The notes under the pieces are model-generated. The model saw only the letters and a program-made list of their open reading frames with translations. It searched no databases and was not told where the DNA came from. Shown in pieces: positions 25,049 to 33,441 of a stretch of 64,000 nucleotides of DNA (its first letter is position 1; each line of letters begins with the position of its first letter). The DNA is taken from contig JANXBJ010000001.1 of assembly GCA_025057645.1 (NCBI GenBank), forward strand, positions 492,357 through 556,356, written 5' to 3'. This DNA comes from Anaerolineales bacterium. Lineage in GTDB: Bacteria; Chloroflexota; Anaerolineae; Anaerolineales; UBA4823. The translations under genes were made by a program, and so were the position numbers.

Positions 25049-26542
25049 ATGCCGATATTTACTCCGGGACGACGGTGGCAACCGCCTTTTTACCCTTTCA
25101 AGAAACAAGCCTTCGGGGCACGCTTATTGGCCGAAATCGAGAGAATGGTAAAGGGGCCGCTGTTTGGCTGCCGTATGTGTGGAAATTGCTTGTTGCAGGA
25201 GACTGCTTTCATTTGCCCCATGGAATGCCCGAAAGGGATTCGTAATGGGCCTTGCGGCGGCTCGACAGCGGAGCATTGCTATGTTGACGAGACGCGACCA
25301 TGCATTTGGTATAAAATCTACGACCGAGCCTTCAAGATGGGGCGTGAGGAGTATCTTTTAGAGGTATTACCGCCTTTAGATTGGGACAAGGTTGGGACGG
25401 AGACTTGGGGGGACGTGATCCGCCAAGTCCGCAGGATTGGTACGAAAAGGGTAGTTGCTGGGTTGTTATCCAAGGATGCGGCTCAGCGCGCAGTAACGTG
25501 GGACTCAATCTTTCGTCCCATTCGCCAACCGGATTGGTGGCAGGGAGATGCCGAGTATCATCCGCCGAGGTATACAGAGCCGATCTCGGAACTCGAGCGT
25601 AGATTAAGAGCGGGGGAATTTGTGGTCACCGCTGAGGTAGCTCCCCCGATGACCGTTTCGACAAACAAACTGCTGAGCAATATTGAGTTGGTCAAGCCTT
25701 ACGTCACTGCGATCAATTTCACAGACTCGCCCTCGGCAACGCCGCGCATGTCTAGCTGGGCGTGTAGTGTGATGGCAGTTCAGGCAGGGGCAGAGCCGGT
25801 CATGCAGATCGCTGCTCGTGACCGCACGCGGGTAGGATTACAGGCCGAAGTTCTAGGCGCTAATGCTTTGGGTGTGAAGAACATTTTGTGTTTGTCTGGC
25901 GATAGCATGCGCATGTCTCCTAATCCCCGCGGCAGAATGGACGTGGTCGATATCGACTCAATTCAAATGATCTGGATTTTGCGCCGAATGAGGGACGAGG
26001 GGAAGTACTTGGATGGCCGAGCACTCAAGTTTCCACCCAAGATTTTCATTGGCGCTGCCGCGTCCCCGTTTGCCTCGGAGCCGCGTTTTCAGGCGATTCG
26101 CGAGCATAAAAAGGTGAATGCAGGAGCTCAATTTTTGCAAACCAATTTGGTATACGATCCGGAAAGATTCGAAATTTGGCTAAACGAATTGGCTAAGCGG
26201 AACATTCTCGACAAAGTTTACATCTTGGTGGGCATTACGCCGCTGAAGAGCTACAAGACGGCTTTATATATGAACAATGAAGTGCCCGGGGTTTTTATCC
26301 CTGAAAAGATCATGAAACGGATGGAGAAAGCCGGCGAAGGTGCTGCTGAGGAGGGTGTTCAGATTGCTTTGGAGCTGATCGAAGCCGTACGTAAATTGCA
26401 GGGAGTTCATGGAATCCATCTGATGGCTGTCGGTTGGGAAGAAATCGTCCCCCGAATTGTCACCGAGGCTGGCCTACTGCCCAAGCAGTTTCTATCTAGC
26501 GAGCCAAAGACTACGGAAGTGGTCATAAGCTCGGAAGTCTAG
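25049..26542 (+). CDS. MetV-MetF fusion: methylene-tetrahydrofolate reductase
   Basis: A 497-aa two-part protein. Residues 35-110 are the Cys-rich MetV-type domain (catalogued as MTHFR C-terminal) with C41, C44, C47, C56, C60, C69, C77 and C85 (CRMCGNC ... CPMECPKGIRNGPCGG). From about residue 185 a MetF-type TIM barrel follows (GEFVVTAEVAPPMTVSTNKLL, AINFTDSPSATPRMS, VKNILCLSGD). In acetogens MetF and MetV are usually separate partners that link the methyl branch to an electron-transfer module; here they are joined with MetV first. It is the last gene of the operon, before a strong terminator. The electron donor (HdrABC, RnfC2 or ferredoxin) is not in the window. Confidence 0.88.
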   Translation: MPIFTPGRRWQPPFYPFKKQAFGARLLAEIERMVKGPLFGCRMCGNCLLQETAFICPMECPKGIRNGPCGGSTAEHCYVDETRPCIWYKIYDRAFKMGREEYLLEVLPPLDWDKVGTETWGDVIRQVRRIGTKRVVAGLLSKDAAQRAVTWDSIFRPIRQPDWWQGDAEYHPPRYTEPISELERRLRAGEFVVTAEVAPPMTVSTNKLLSNIELVKPYVTAINFTDSPSATPRMSSWACSVMAVQAGAEPVMQIAARDRTRVGLQAEVLGANALGVKNILCLSGDSMRMSPNPRGRMDVVDIDSIQMIWILRRMRDEGKYLDGRALKFPPKIFIGAAASPFASEPRFQAIREHKKVNAGAQFLQTNLVYDPERFEIWLNELAKRNILDKVYILVGITPLKSYKTALYMNNEVPGVFIPEKIMKRMEKAGEGAAEEGVQIALELIEAVRKLQGVHGIHLMAVGWEEIVPRIVTEAGLLPKQFLSSEPKTTEVVISSEV

Positions 26543-26562
26543 GTGAGGGTGAACAGTTCAAT

Positions 26563-26604
26563 CGCTCCTGCTAACCCGGAAGCAGGAGCGGTTTCTTCTT
26601 TTTT
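26563..26604 (+). terminator. Terminator of the acetyl-CoA synthase operon
   Basis: A perfect 10-bp stem CGCTCCTGCT / AGCAGGAGCG with an 8-nt loop, followed by GTTTCTTCTTTTTT. It closes the transcript that begins before the HMA-like gene. Confidence 0.9.
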
Positions 26605-26628
26605 GCCTATTGCCTAACTTAAGCTGGA

Positions 26629-26646
26629 TAAGTATGATTATACTTA
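26629..26646. promoter_or_regulatory. Small palindrome over a -10-like element before relA
   Basis: TAAGTAT-GATT-ATACTTA is a perfect 7-4-7 inverted repeat; its right arm forms a -10-like TATACT (26639-26644). No convincing -35 is seen. It is about 55 bp upstream of the relA ATG and could be a promoter with operator. Confidence 0.35.
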
Positions 26647-26701
26647 GAAAACTAGTGCTTATTTGAAACAAGGATTCTCTGTTGGGCAAAGTAGGAGAAT
26701 T

Positions 26702-28945
26702 ATGCGCATAGACACATTGATGTCTATCCTACCCGGAACCTACAGCCAGCTCGACCGAGAAATGATCCTGAAAGCTTACCAAGTTGCAGAGGAAGCCCAT
26801 CGGGGGCAGAAGCGCGCTTCAGGTGAGCCCTACATCAATCACTGTGTGGCTGTGGCAGGAATTTTAGCAGAGATGCATGTGCCCCCGGAAGTGGTTATCG
26901 CAGCCTTGTTGCATGACACCGTAGAGGATACGGAGGTTACTCTTGAGCAGATTCGCCGTCTCTTCGGTGATCGAGTTGCCATGCTCGTTGATGGGGTTAC
27001 GAAGTTGACTAATTTGCCCAGGGTCTCGCGTGGGGACCAACAGGCAGATGCGGTCGAGCAAGAAGAGTTTGCGCGCGAACTGGCAGAAAAGCGCGGTCTA
27101 CCAGATCCCGATATGGAAGCTGAGCAGATCAAACGCAGCCGACGGTACGATGCTGCTTCGGAGACGCTGCGGAAGACCTTTTTAGCAATGGGTGAGGACG
27201 TCAATGTGGTGCTGATAAAACTGGCGGATCGTCTTCACAACATGCGCACGCTCAGCTATATGCCGGAGCATAAGCGAAAACGGATTGCCCAACAGACGCT
27301 GGATATTTTTGCTCCGCTGGCGAATCGGTTGGGTATTTGGAACATGAAGTGGGAACTGGAAGATTTGAGTTTTCGCTACGTAGAGCCCCAGAAATACAAA
27401 GAGATCGCTGACCTGCTCGCTGCACGCCGCTCCCAGCGCGAAGCCGAAATGGAAGTGATAAAGAGCAGACTAAGTGAGTGCTTGAGCAAAGCCGGAATCC
27501 AAGCCGAGATCACAGCTCGGCCGAAGCATATTTACTCTATTTACATGAAAATGAAGCGGAAGGGTATTCCTTTCGATATGGTGTATGACGTGAGGGGCGT
27601 ACGGATTATCGTCCCAGACATTCCGACATGTTATGCAGCTTTGGGTGTGATCCATACAACTTGGCGGCCTATTCCGGGTACTTTTGACGATTATATTGCT
27701 GCGCCGAAGGATAACTTTTATCGCTCACTTCACACCGCAGTGATCTTTGACGATGGCAAGACGCTCGAGTGCCAGATTCGGACGCCAGAGATGCACCAGA
27801 ATGCTGAGTATGGGATTGCTGCTCACTGGCGCTATAAGGAAGGTGTTTCTAGAGATAGTGAGTATGAGAAACGCCTCCTTTGGTTGCGCTCCCTGATGGA
27901 ATGGCGTCAAGATGTAGCTGACGCAAAAGAGTTTCTCGATAGCATGAAAACAGATGTTTTTCAAGACCGTGTCTACGTTTTTACTCCTAAAGGCGACATC
28001 ATCGACTTGCCTGCAAAGTCTACGCCCATTGATTTCGCCTATCATGTCCACACCGATATTGGTCACCGCTGTCGCGGAGCAAAGGTAAATGGAAAGCTGG
28101 TGCCTTTGGACTATATTCTGAAGACCGGTGACCAGGTTGAAATCCTAACCGCAAAACGCGGCGGTCCTAGCAGGGACTGGCTCAATCCCCACCTTGGTTT
28201 GGTTCGAACGCAGAGGGCAAAGGCTAAAATCCGGCAGTGGTTCAAGAAGCAAGCCCGCGAACAAAATATCGCTCAGGGCAAGTTGATTATCGAGAAAGAG
28301 TTACGCCGTTTGGGTTTGCTGGACCTGAATATAGAGCGGCTGGCTAAGGAATTTGACTATAAATCTACTGATGACTTGTACGAAGCAGTGGGTTGCGGGG
28401 ACATCAATATCAGCAAGATCGTCAATCATCTGACTCTGGGGGAGAAAGAGACGATCCCGGTGGATGTTCATCAAGCACGTCCCATCGTTGAGACGGGCCG
28501 GACGGAGGAGACGGTGACCGTTTTGGGCCTCAAGGGATTGCTAACAAACATGGCGCGTTGCTGTAATCCAGCGCCCGGGGATGAGATCATCGGCTATATC
28601 ACGCGAGGACGGGGGGCCACCATCCACCGTCAAGATTGCCCCAATATCATGCGTATTCGCGAGCGTGAACGCTTGGTAAAGGTTTCATGGGGAGAACCAA
28701 AGAGCACCTATCCCGTTCCGATTCGGATCAAGGCCTACGACCGCAATGGTCTAATGAAGGATATTTCCACTTTGGTTGCCGATGAAGGGGTAAATATGGC
28801 TTCTATCTCTGTGGAAACCAACCGCAATTTGGCGGTTATCAACATCACTTTGGAAGTACACGACATTGCGGAGTTAAGCCGTTTGCTCGACCGCATCGAA
28901 AACCTGCCCAACGTTACTGAGGCGATTCGGGTTAGACCCGGGTAA
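26702..28945 (+). CDS. relA: Bifunctional (p)ppGpp synthetase/hydrolase RelA/SpoT
   Basis: A 747-aa Rel protein. The HD hydrolase domain is intact (HRGQKRASGEPYINHC and ALLHDTVEDT, about residues 35-85), so it should degrade as well as make the alarmone. The synthetase domain follows (YDVRGVRIIVPD, HTAVIFDDGKTLECQIRT), then TGS (VFTPKGDIIDLPAKSTPIDFAYHVHTDIGHRC), a helical/zinc-finger region (LTNMARCCNPAPGDEIIGYITRGRG) and a C-terminal ACT domain. The track starts at a TTG at 26663; the ATG at 26702 behind GTAGGAG fits better with known N-termini. It stands alone between two intergenic gaps. Confidence 0.96.
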   Translation: MRIDTLMSILPGTYSQLDREMILKAYQVAEEAHRGQKRASGEPYINHCVAVAGILAEMHVPPEVVIAALLHDTVEDTEVTLEQIRRLFGDRVAMLVDGVTKLTNLPRVSRGDQQADAVEQEEFARELAEKRGLPDPDMEAEQIKRSRRYDAASETLRKTFLAMGEDVNVVLIKLADRLHNMRTLSYMPEHKRKRIAQQTLDIFAPLANRLGIWNMKWELEDLSFRYVEPQKYKEIADLLAARRSQREAEMEVIKSRLSECLSKAGIQAEITARPKHIYSIYMKMKRKGIPFDMVYDVRGVRIIVPDIPTCYAALGVIHTTWRPIPGTFDDYIAAPKDNFYRSLHTAVIFDDGKTLECQIRTPEMHQNAEYGIAAHWRYKEGVSRDSEYEKRLLWLRSLMEWRQDVADAKEFLDSMKTDVFQDRVYVFTPKGDIIDLPAKSTPIDFAYHVHTDIGHRCRGAKVNGKLVPLDYILKTGDQVEILTAKRGGPSRDWLNPHLGLVRTQRAKAKIRQWFKKQAREQNIAQGKLIIEKELRRLGLLDLNIERLAKEFDYKSTDDLYEAVGCGDINISKIVNHLTLGEKETIPVDVHQARPIVETGRTEETVTVLGLKGLLTNMARCCNPAPGDEIIGYITRGRGATIHRQDCPNIMRIRERERLVKVSWGEPKSTYPVPIRIKAYDRNGLMKDISTLVADEGVNMASISVETNRNLAVINITLEVHDIAELSRLLDRIENLPNVTEAIRVRPG

Positions 28946-28951
28946 GAGTTC

Positions 28952-28978
28952 TTGACTTCTCAATAACTTTGGTATAAT
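28952..28978 (+). promoter_or_regulatory. Promoter before the acidic small protein
   Basis: A consensus -10 TATAAT at 28973-28978. TTGACT (28952-28957) gives a short 15-bp spacer, while TCTTGA (28950-28955) would give 17. The leader to the ATG at 29036 is about 50 nt. Confidence 0.55.
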
Positions 28979-29035
28979 TCCGCACCGCCATTCGCAAGTA
29001 GGCGGCCTGGTTGACGTTTTACAGGAGGTTTTATT

Positions 29036-29272
29036 ATGCCACGGATTCGATGTCATTACTTGGACTGTGTGTTTTTGGATGACGGTTATTGTGGTGCGGC
29101 GGCTATTGAGCTCGATCCCGATGCGGGTTGCATGACCTTCAAGCGCGCCGACGAAATCGATGAGGAGGAAGAATGGGAAGACGAAGATGAAGAGCTTATT
29201 GATGAGGACGAGTGGGACGAGTTAGAGGACGAAGAGGACCTCTGGCTAGATGAAGACGAGGAAGATTACTAG
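29036..29272 (+). CDS. Four-cysteine small protein with a strongly acidic tail
   Basis: A 78-aa protein with an AGGAGGT ribosome site and its own promoter, so it is very likely real. Residues 1-36 hold four Cys (C6, C11, C19, C32; RCHYLDCVFLDDGYCGAAAI), a spacing that could bind zinc or an Fe-S cluster and recalls DUF1540-type Cys modules, although I cannot assign it. Residues 37-78 are almost entirely Asp and Glu with interspersed Trp, Tyr and Leu (EEEEWEDEDEELIDEDEWDELEDE), an unfolded polyanion that could mimic nucleic acid or bind cations or basic proteins. It is 12 bp upstream of a PfkB kinase. Function is unknown. Confidence 0.8.
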   Translation: MPRIRCHYLDCVFLDDGYCGAAAIELDPDAGCMTFKRADEIDEEEEWEDEDEELIDEDEWDELEDEEDLWLDEDEEDY

Positions 29273-29284
29273 CTAGCAGGGTAT

Positions 29285-30202
29285 ATGATTGAAGCGATCG
29301 TCTTCGGAAACGTAACCCTAGACGTGATCTGTCAAACTGTCGATGAGGTGCCGCGCTATGAGTCGGTCTCGTTTGACCGAGTAGTGCTTTCGCCGGGCGG
29401 ATGTGCATCAAACGTCGCCATAGGTCTAGCGGCCTTGGGAGTAAGTCCCGCTCTGGTATGTAAGATCGGTCAAGACCCGGCTGCAGAGATTCTCAAGAAG
29501 ACATGGGAGAAATTTGGTTTGTCTCTGGATTATGTGCGGGTAGACCCAAGTGTCCATACTGCAGTCAGCGTTGGGCTGGTTGATCATGATGCTCAGCCCC
29601 GCTTTGTTCACACTCCGGGAGCCAATGGACGTCTCACCCTCGAAGACTTCCCTGAAACTTTGTTCCATCAGGATGGGATAAAAAGTCTACACATAGCTGG
29701 TTTTTTTGTGCTACCCGGGTTGTTGGATGAGAGGCTGCTTGATTTCCTCAAGAGAGCTCATGAGAAGGGATGGTTTGTCTCGTTAGATGTAGTGAACTCT
29801 AAGCGCTACTGGAGGCCGGAGTATCTGTTCCGCTGCCTTGAGGAGATAGATGTCTTTTTATGCAATAAAGCGGAGGCAATAAAGCTTAGCGGTGCTAACA
29901 GTGTGGAAGAAAGTGCCCAGCGATTGCGTGAGTTAGGGGCGAAGTGCGTGGTGATAAAGGTTGGAGCTGAAGGTTGTTATCTGCATAGCGATGAGGTCGT
30001 CCGGCGGGTTCCGACCCGACCCGTAACGGTGATTGATACGACCGGAGCGGGGGATGCATTTGCGGCGGGGTTCATCTCAGCTTTAGTGCGGGGAAAAGGT
30101 CTTGAGGAGGCTTGTTTGCTGGCGAACGAATGCGGTGCAGGGGTGGTGCAAGAGTTGGGCACGATCACTTACTGGGAGCGACGGAGAGGGGCTGAGCAGT
30201 AG
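29285..30202 (+). CDS. PfkB-family carbohydrate/nucleoside kinase
   Basis: A 305-aa ribokinase-fold enzyme. The N-terminal substrate motif is seen in LSPGGCASNVAIGLAALG (about 38-55) and the C-terminal ATP and anion-hole motif in VTVIDTTGAGDAFAAGFISAL (about 247-267, catalytic Asp in GAGD). Length is normal. The sugar specificity (ribose, fructose, adenosine or other) cannot be judged. It begins 12 bp after the acidic protein, so the two are probably co-transcribed. Confidence 0.9.
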   Translation: MIEAIVFGNVTLDVICQTVDEVPRYESVSFDRVVLSPGGCASNVAIGLAALGVSPALVCKIGQDPAAEILKKTWEKFGLSLDYVRVDPSVHTAVSVGLVDHDAQPRFVHTPGANGRLTLEDFPETLFHQDGIKSLHIAGFFVLPGLLDERLLDFLKRAHEKGWFVSLDVVNSKRYWRPEYLFRCLEEIDVFLCNKAEAIKLSGANSVEESAQRLRELGAKCVVIKVGAEGCYLHSDEVVRRVPTRPVTVIDTTGAGDAFAAGFISALVRGKGLEEACLLANECGAGVVQELGTITYWERRRGAEQ

Positions 30203-30277
30203 CACGGTTTTAGGTTAGCTTAAGCGAAGCGCGGAGCGGAGGTGTGTCTGTTGGGTTCACCTTAATGCGTATAGCCA

Positions 30278-30373
30278 CCTAGCACAACAACAAGCAGAAC
30301 ACCACAACAAACCTCAAAAAACCAACCCCACAAGAACCAAACCAATCCAAGCCAGAGAACTCGAACTCAACCA
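30278..30373 (+). other. G-poor, CA-rich leader before a methyltransferase gene
   Basis: About 95 bp in which the + strand consists mostly of A and C (CACAACAACAAGCAGAACACC, then CAAACCTCAAAAAACCAACC), in sharp contrast to its surroundings. No Shine-Dalgarno sequence precedes the ATG at 30374. Such a transcript leader would be almost unstructured. Confidence 0.6.
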
Positions 30374-30940
30374 ATGCGCTTCAGGTTCGATCACTTCGAT
30401 TGGATCGCTCCAATATACGACAGAATTATCCCCCGTGCGCAGATTGAAACCCTGATTCAATATGGCAAGTTCCCCACGGAGGGGAGAGTGCTCGAGGTCG
30501 GTGGTGGAACAGGGAGGATCGTCCAGGAGATGAATCAGATCCAAACCCAAATCTTCGTCCTCGATAGCAGCCTAGGGATGTTGCGGGTCGCTCAAAGTAA
30601 GCTGGCCGTAAATTTGGTTCTGGGTATGGCCGAGCACTTGCCGTTCGCAGAAGAGAGCTTTGAGCGAGTGATTCTTATCGACACTTTACATCACGTTGTA
30701 GACGCTCACCAAACCTTGTCGGAGTGCTTGCGAGTCTTGAGAAAGGATGGGCTTTTGCTCATTCAAGAGCCAGATATCCACCAGTGGGGCGGCAAGCTAA
30801 TCTGTGCCCTTGAAAAACTGCTTTTGATGCGGAGTCGTTTGTTATCTACGGACGAGATTAATTCCATGCTCTCCCCCTTGGCAAGCGAGGTTACGGTTTA
30901 CCTAGGACAGCACCAATATTGGATTATCTGCAGAAAATAA
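30374..30940 (+). CDS. Class I SAM-dependent methyltransferase, short
   Basis: A 188-aa methyltransferase of the UbiE/Methyltransf_11 type. Motif I is VLEVGGGTGRIVQEM (about 39-53), the acidic residue after strand 2 is in IFVLDSSLGML, and motif post-II is ERVILIDTLHHV followed by ECLRVLRKDGLLLIQEPD. The end is compact, lacking the larger C-terminal part of UbiE. The gene has no visible ribosome site and sits behind an unusual G-poor leader. Only 8 bp separate its stop from the convergent hypE stop, with no terminator visible between them. The substrate is unknown. Confidence 0.85.
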   Translation: MRFRFDHFDWIAPIYDRIIPRAQIETLIQYGKFPTEGRVLEVGGGTGRIVQEMNQIQTQIFVLDSSLGMLRVAQSKLAVNLVLGMAEHLPFAEESFERVILIDTLHHVVDAHQTLSECLRVLRKDGLLLIQEPDIHQWGGKLICALEKLLLMRSRLLSTDEINSMLSPLASEVTVYLGQHQYWIICRK

Positions 30941-30948
30941 TGCATTCA

Positions 30949-32037
30949 CTAGCATATTCTCGGCAACATCTCGCCGGAGAGCATTTCGAGCAGCCGAGTA
31001 CTCCCCATCGAAGTGCGAAGCAGGACTTTTCGAGCGGGTTGTGGAATTACTTCACCGATAATGGCTGCCTCAACACCGTAAGGATGAGAGCGAATGGCTT
31101 TCAGAATGTCCCCTGCCTTGCTTGGATCGACAAAAAACAAACATTTCCCTTCGTTCGCCATATAGAGGGGGTCGAAGCCTAACATCTCGCATACTGAGAG
31201 GACAGCTTCACGGATCGGAATGGCCGTTTCATCGATCTGAATACCGACGTTCGACTGCCGGGCGATCTCAATCAGGGCAGTTGCTATCCCACCCCGGGTC
31301 GGGTCGCGCATCGCGTGAATGGCATTGCCCTTCTCCTGCCTCCCGGCCTCTAAGGCAACAGCGATCAGTTGGTTTAGCGGGGCGACATCACTTCTAAGGT
31401 CAGCAGTGAGCCCCAACTCGCCACGAGCAAGTAAGACGGCCACCCCGTGCTCCCCTATTGTACCGGATAGGATAACCTGATCTCCGACCTGCACTCTACA
31501 GCCGCCAATTTGAAGCGATTTATGGCGAATCCCGATGCCTGTAGTATTGATGAAGATTCCATCTCCTTTTCCTTTTTCGACCACTTTTGTGTCACCAGCG
31601 ACAACTTGGACGCCGGCTTCCTCAGCGGCCTCGACCATGGAGGATACGACGTGCTTCAAGACTTCAACCTGTAGTCCTTCTTCTAGAATAAAGCCCGCCG
31701 ATAGGTACAACGGCTTGGCACCCATAACTGAAATATCGTTAACTGTGCCGCATATAGCCAGCCTGCCGATATCCCCACCGGGGAAGAAAATCGGAGAAAT
31801 CACATGGGAGTCTGTGCTTAGCACAATTTCAAATTCGGAATCAACTTCTGGAAGGACAGCTCCATCGTCCCGCTGTTCGAGAAAAGGATTTTTGAACTGA
31901 GCTGCAAAAACTTCTTCGATGAGATTATGAGTCAGTCTCCCTCCACTACCGTGGCCAATGACGATTTGCTCGGAGTGAGATAGCGGAACTGGGCAATAGG
32001 CGCCTAGGAAGTCGAGTGCCCGGCTTTGATCAGACAT
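30949..32037 (-). CDS. hypE: Hydrogenase maturation protein HypE
   Basis: A 362-aa PurM-like ATPase that dehydrates the HypF-carbamoylated C-terminal Cys to thiocyanate, giving the CN ligands of the [NiFe] site. The essential C-terminal PRIC tail is present, and ATP-site blocks are visible ([49 protein letters not shown]). The track start at 32160 lies inside hypD; the ATG at 32037 with GGAGAGGAG upstream overlaps the hypD end by 8 bp and is preferred. Confidence 0.96.
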   Translation of the reverse strand: MSDQSRALDFLGAYCPVPLSHSEQIVIGHGSGGRLTHNLIEEVFAAQFKNPFLEQRDDGAVLPEVDSEFEIVLSTDSHVISPIFFPGGDIGRLAICGTVNDISVMGAKPLYLSAGFILEEGLQVEVLKHVVSSMVEAAEEAGVQVVAGDTKVVEKGKGDGIFINTTGIGIRHKSLQIGGCRVQVGDQVILSGTIGEHGVAVLLARGELGLTADLRSDVAPLNQLIAVALEAGRQEKGNAIHAMRDPTRGGIATALIEIARQSNVGIQIDETAIPIREAVLSVCEMLGFDPLYMANEGKCLFFVDPSKAGDILKAIRSHPYGVEAAIIGEVIPQPARKVLLRTSMGSTRLLEMLSGEMLPRIC

Positions 32038-33148
32038 GGCTCCTCTCCGATGAGCCGGCATGACGAGAGTATTGATAATAGGCCGCACAAGCACCCTCTG
32101 AAGAGACCATCGTCGCCCCAAGGGGATTCTGCGGGGTGCAAAGTGTTCCGAATGCAGCACATTCGTAGGGCTTCTTGAGGCCCTGCAGAATCAGGCCTGA
32201 AATACACAGCGGAGACTCTTGGCCCTCAACGGACTGTGTTTCAAACCGCCGCTCCGCATCAAATCTAGCATATGTGTCCCTGAGCTTCCAGCCACTTCTG
32301 GGGATTACCCCAATGCCACGCCACGTTCGATCGCAGACTTCAAAAACTTGAGAGATCACTTTTTGTGCGGGGATATTCCCTTCATAAGTGACAACCCTTG
32401 AATATGCGTTTTCTACCTCATGCGTTCCCCTTTCCAACTGAAGCACAACTCGATAAATTCCCTCTAGGATGTCCAGTGGCTCAAAACCGGTTACGACAAT
32501 AGGGACGCGAAATTGCGAGGCAATCGGTACATATTCCCAGTAACCCATCACAGTGCATACATGTCCGGCTGCTAAGAAACCCTGCACTCGATTATGGGGG
32601 GAGGAAAGAATTGCCCTTATAGCAGGCGGAACACACACATGAGAAACCAGCATGCTAAAGTTCTCAATCTTCAGGGCTTCCGCCTGCAGAACACACATTG
32701 CGTTGGCGGGCGCAGTGGTCTCGAAGCCGATAGCGAAAAACACAACTTGTTTTGTGGGATTTTCCTGAGCGATTTTGAGGCTATCCAGCGGCGAGTAAAC
32801 TACCCGAACATCTCCTCCCCTCGCCTTCACGCTGAACAAGTCTCCTGAAGAACCCGGCACGCGGAGCATATCTCCGTAAGAGGTAAAAATCACGTCCGGC
32901 AAGGAGGCTATTTGCAAGGCTTTATCTACAAGCTCAAGCGAAGTCACGCATACTGGGCAACCCGGGCCGTGGATTAGCTCGATCTCCTCGGGCAGGAGCT
33001 GATCCAACCCAAACTTTTTGATTGCATGGGTCTGACCACCGCAGATTTCCATGATCGACCACGGCCGCGTCAGCACCTTTCTGATCTGGCGCACCTTGGC
33101 TTGAACTAATTTGGTGTCCCGAAAACCATATCGAAGCCTGAGGTCCAT
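32030..33148 (-). CDS. hypD: Hydrogenase maturation protein HypD
   Basis: A 372-aa Fe-S protein that forms with HypC the scaffold on which Fe(CN)2CO is built. Signature motifs are [23 protein letters not shown] and the C-terminal [4Fe-4S] ligands in [44 protein letters not shown]. It overlaps hypE by 8 bp and follows hypC by 13 bp. Confidence 0.96.
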   Translation of the reverse strand: MDLRLRYGFRDTKLVQAKVRQIRKVLTRPWSIMEICGGQTHAIKKFGLDQLLPEEIELIHGPGCPVCVTSLELVDKALQIASLPDVIFTSYGDMLRVPGSSGDLFSVKARGGDVRVVYSPLDSLKIAQENPTKQVVFFAIGFETTAPANAMCVLQAEALKIENFSMLVSHVCVPPAIRAILSSPHNRVQGFLAAGHVCTVMGYWEYVPIASQFRVPIVVTGFEPLDILEGIYRVVLQLERGTHEVENAYSRVVTYEGNIPAQKVISQVFEVCDRTWRGIGVIPRSGWKLRDTYARFDAERRFETQSVEGQESPLCISGLILQGLKKPYECAAFGTLCTPQNPLGATMVSSEGACAAYYQYSRHAGSSERSHV

Positions 33149-33161
33149 CAGAACAACACCT

Positions 33162-33401
33162 CTACGAGGCGTCTTCTAGGTCTGCAAGCTCACTCAGCAA
33201 AGCGAGAGTCTGGTTTGCCTCTTCCTCACTGATTACATTAAGTGCAAAACCGACATGAACTAATACATAGTCGCCTACTTTCGCTTCAGGGACGTAGGTG
33301 AGACAAGCTTCACGGAACACACCACCAAAATCGACTTTGCCCATAACTAAACCGTTCGATTCATAAACTTCGATAATTTTACCCGGTATGCCTAAACACA
33401 T
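33162..33401 (-). CDS. hypC: Hydrogenase maturation chaperone HypC
   Basis: A 79-aa chaperone. The true start is the ATG giving [14 protein letters not shown], because the Cys directly after Met is essential in HypC; the 20 extra residues in the track are not coding. It hands the Fe(CN)2CO unit from HypD to the large hydrogenase subunit. The C-terminus ([18 protein letters not shown]) is typical. Confidence 0.95.
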   Translation of the reverse strand: MCLGIPGKIIEVYESNGLVMGKVDFGGVFREACLTYVPEAKVGDYVLVHVGFALNVISEEEANQTLALLSELADLEDAS

Positions 33402-33441
33402 CGCTTGCTCTCCACAAAACCATCCTGAATGATTGACTAGG

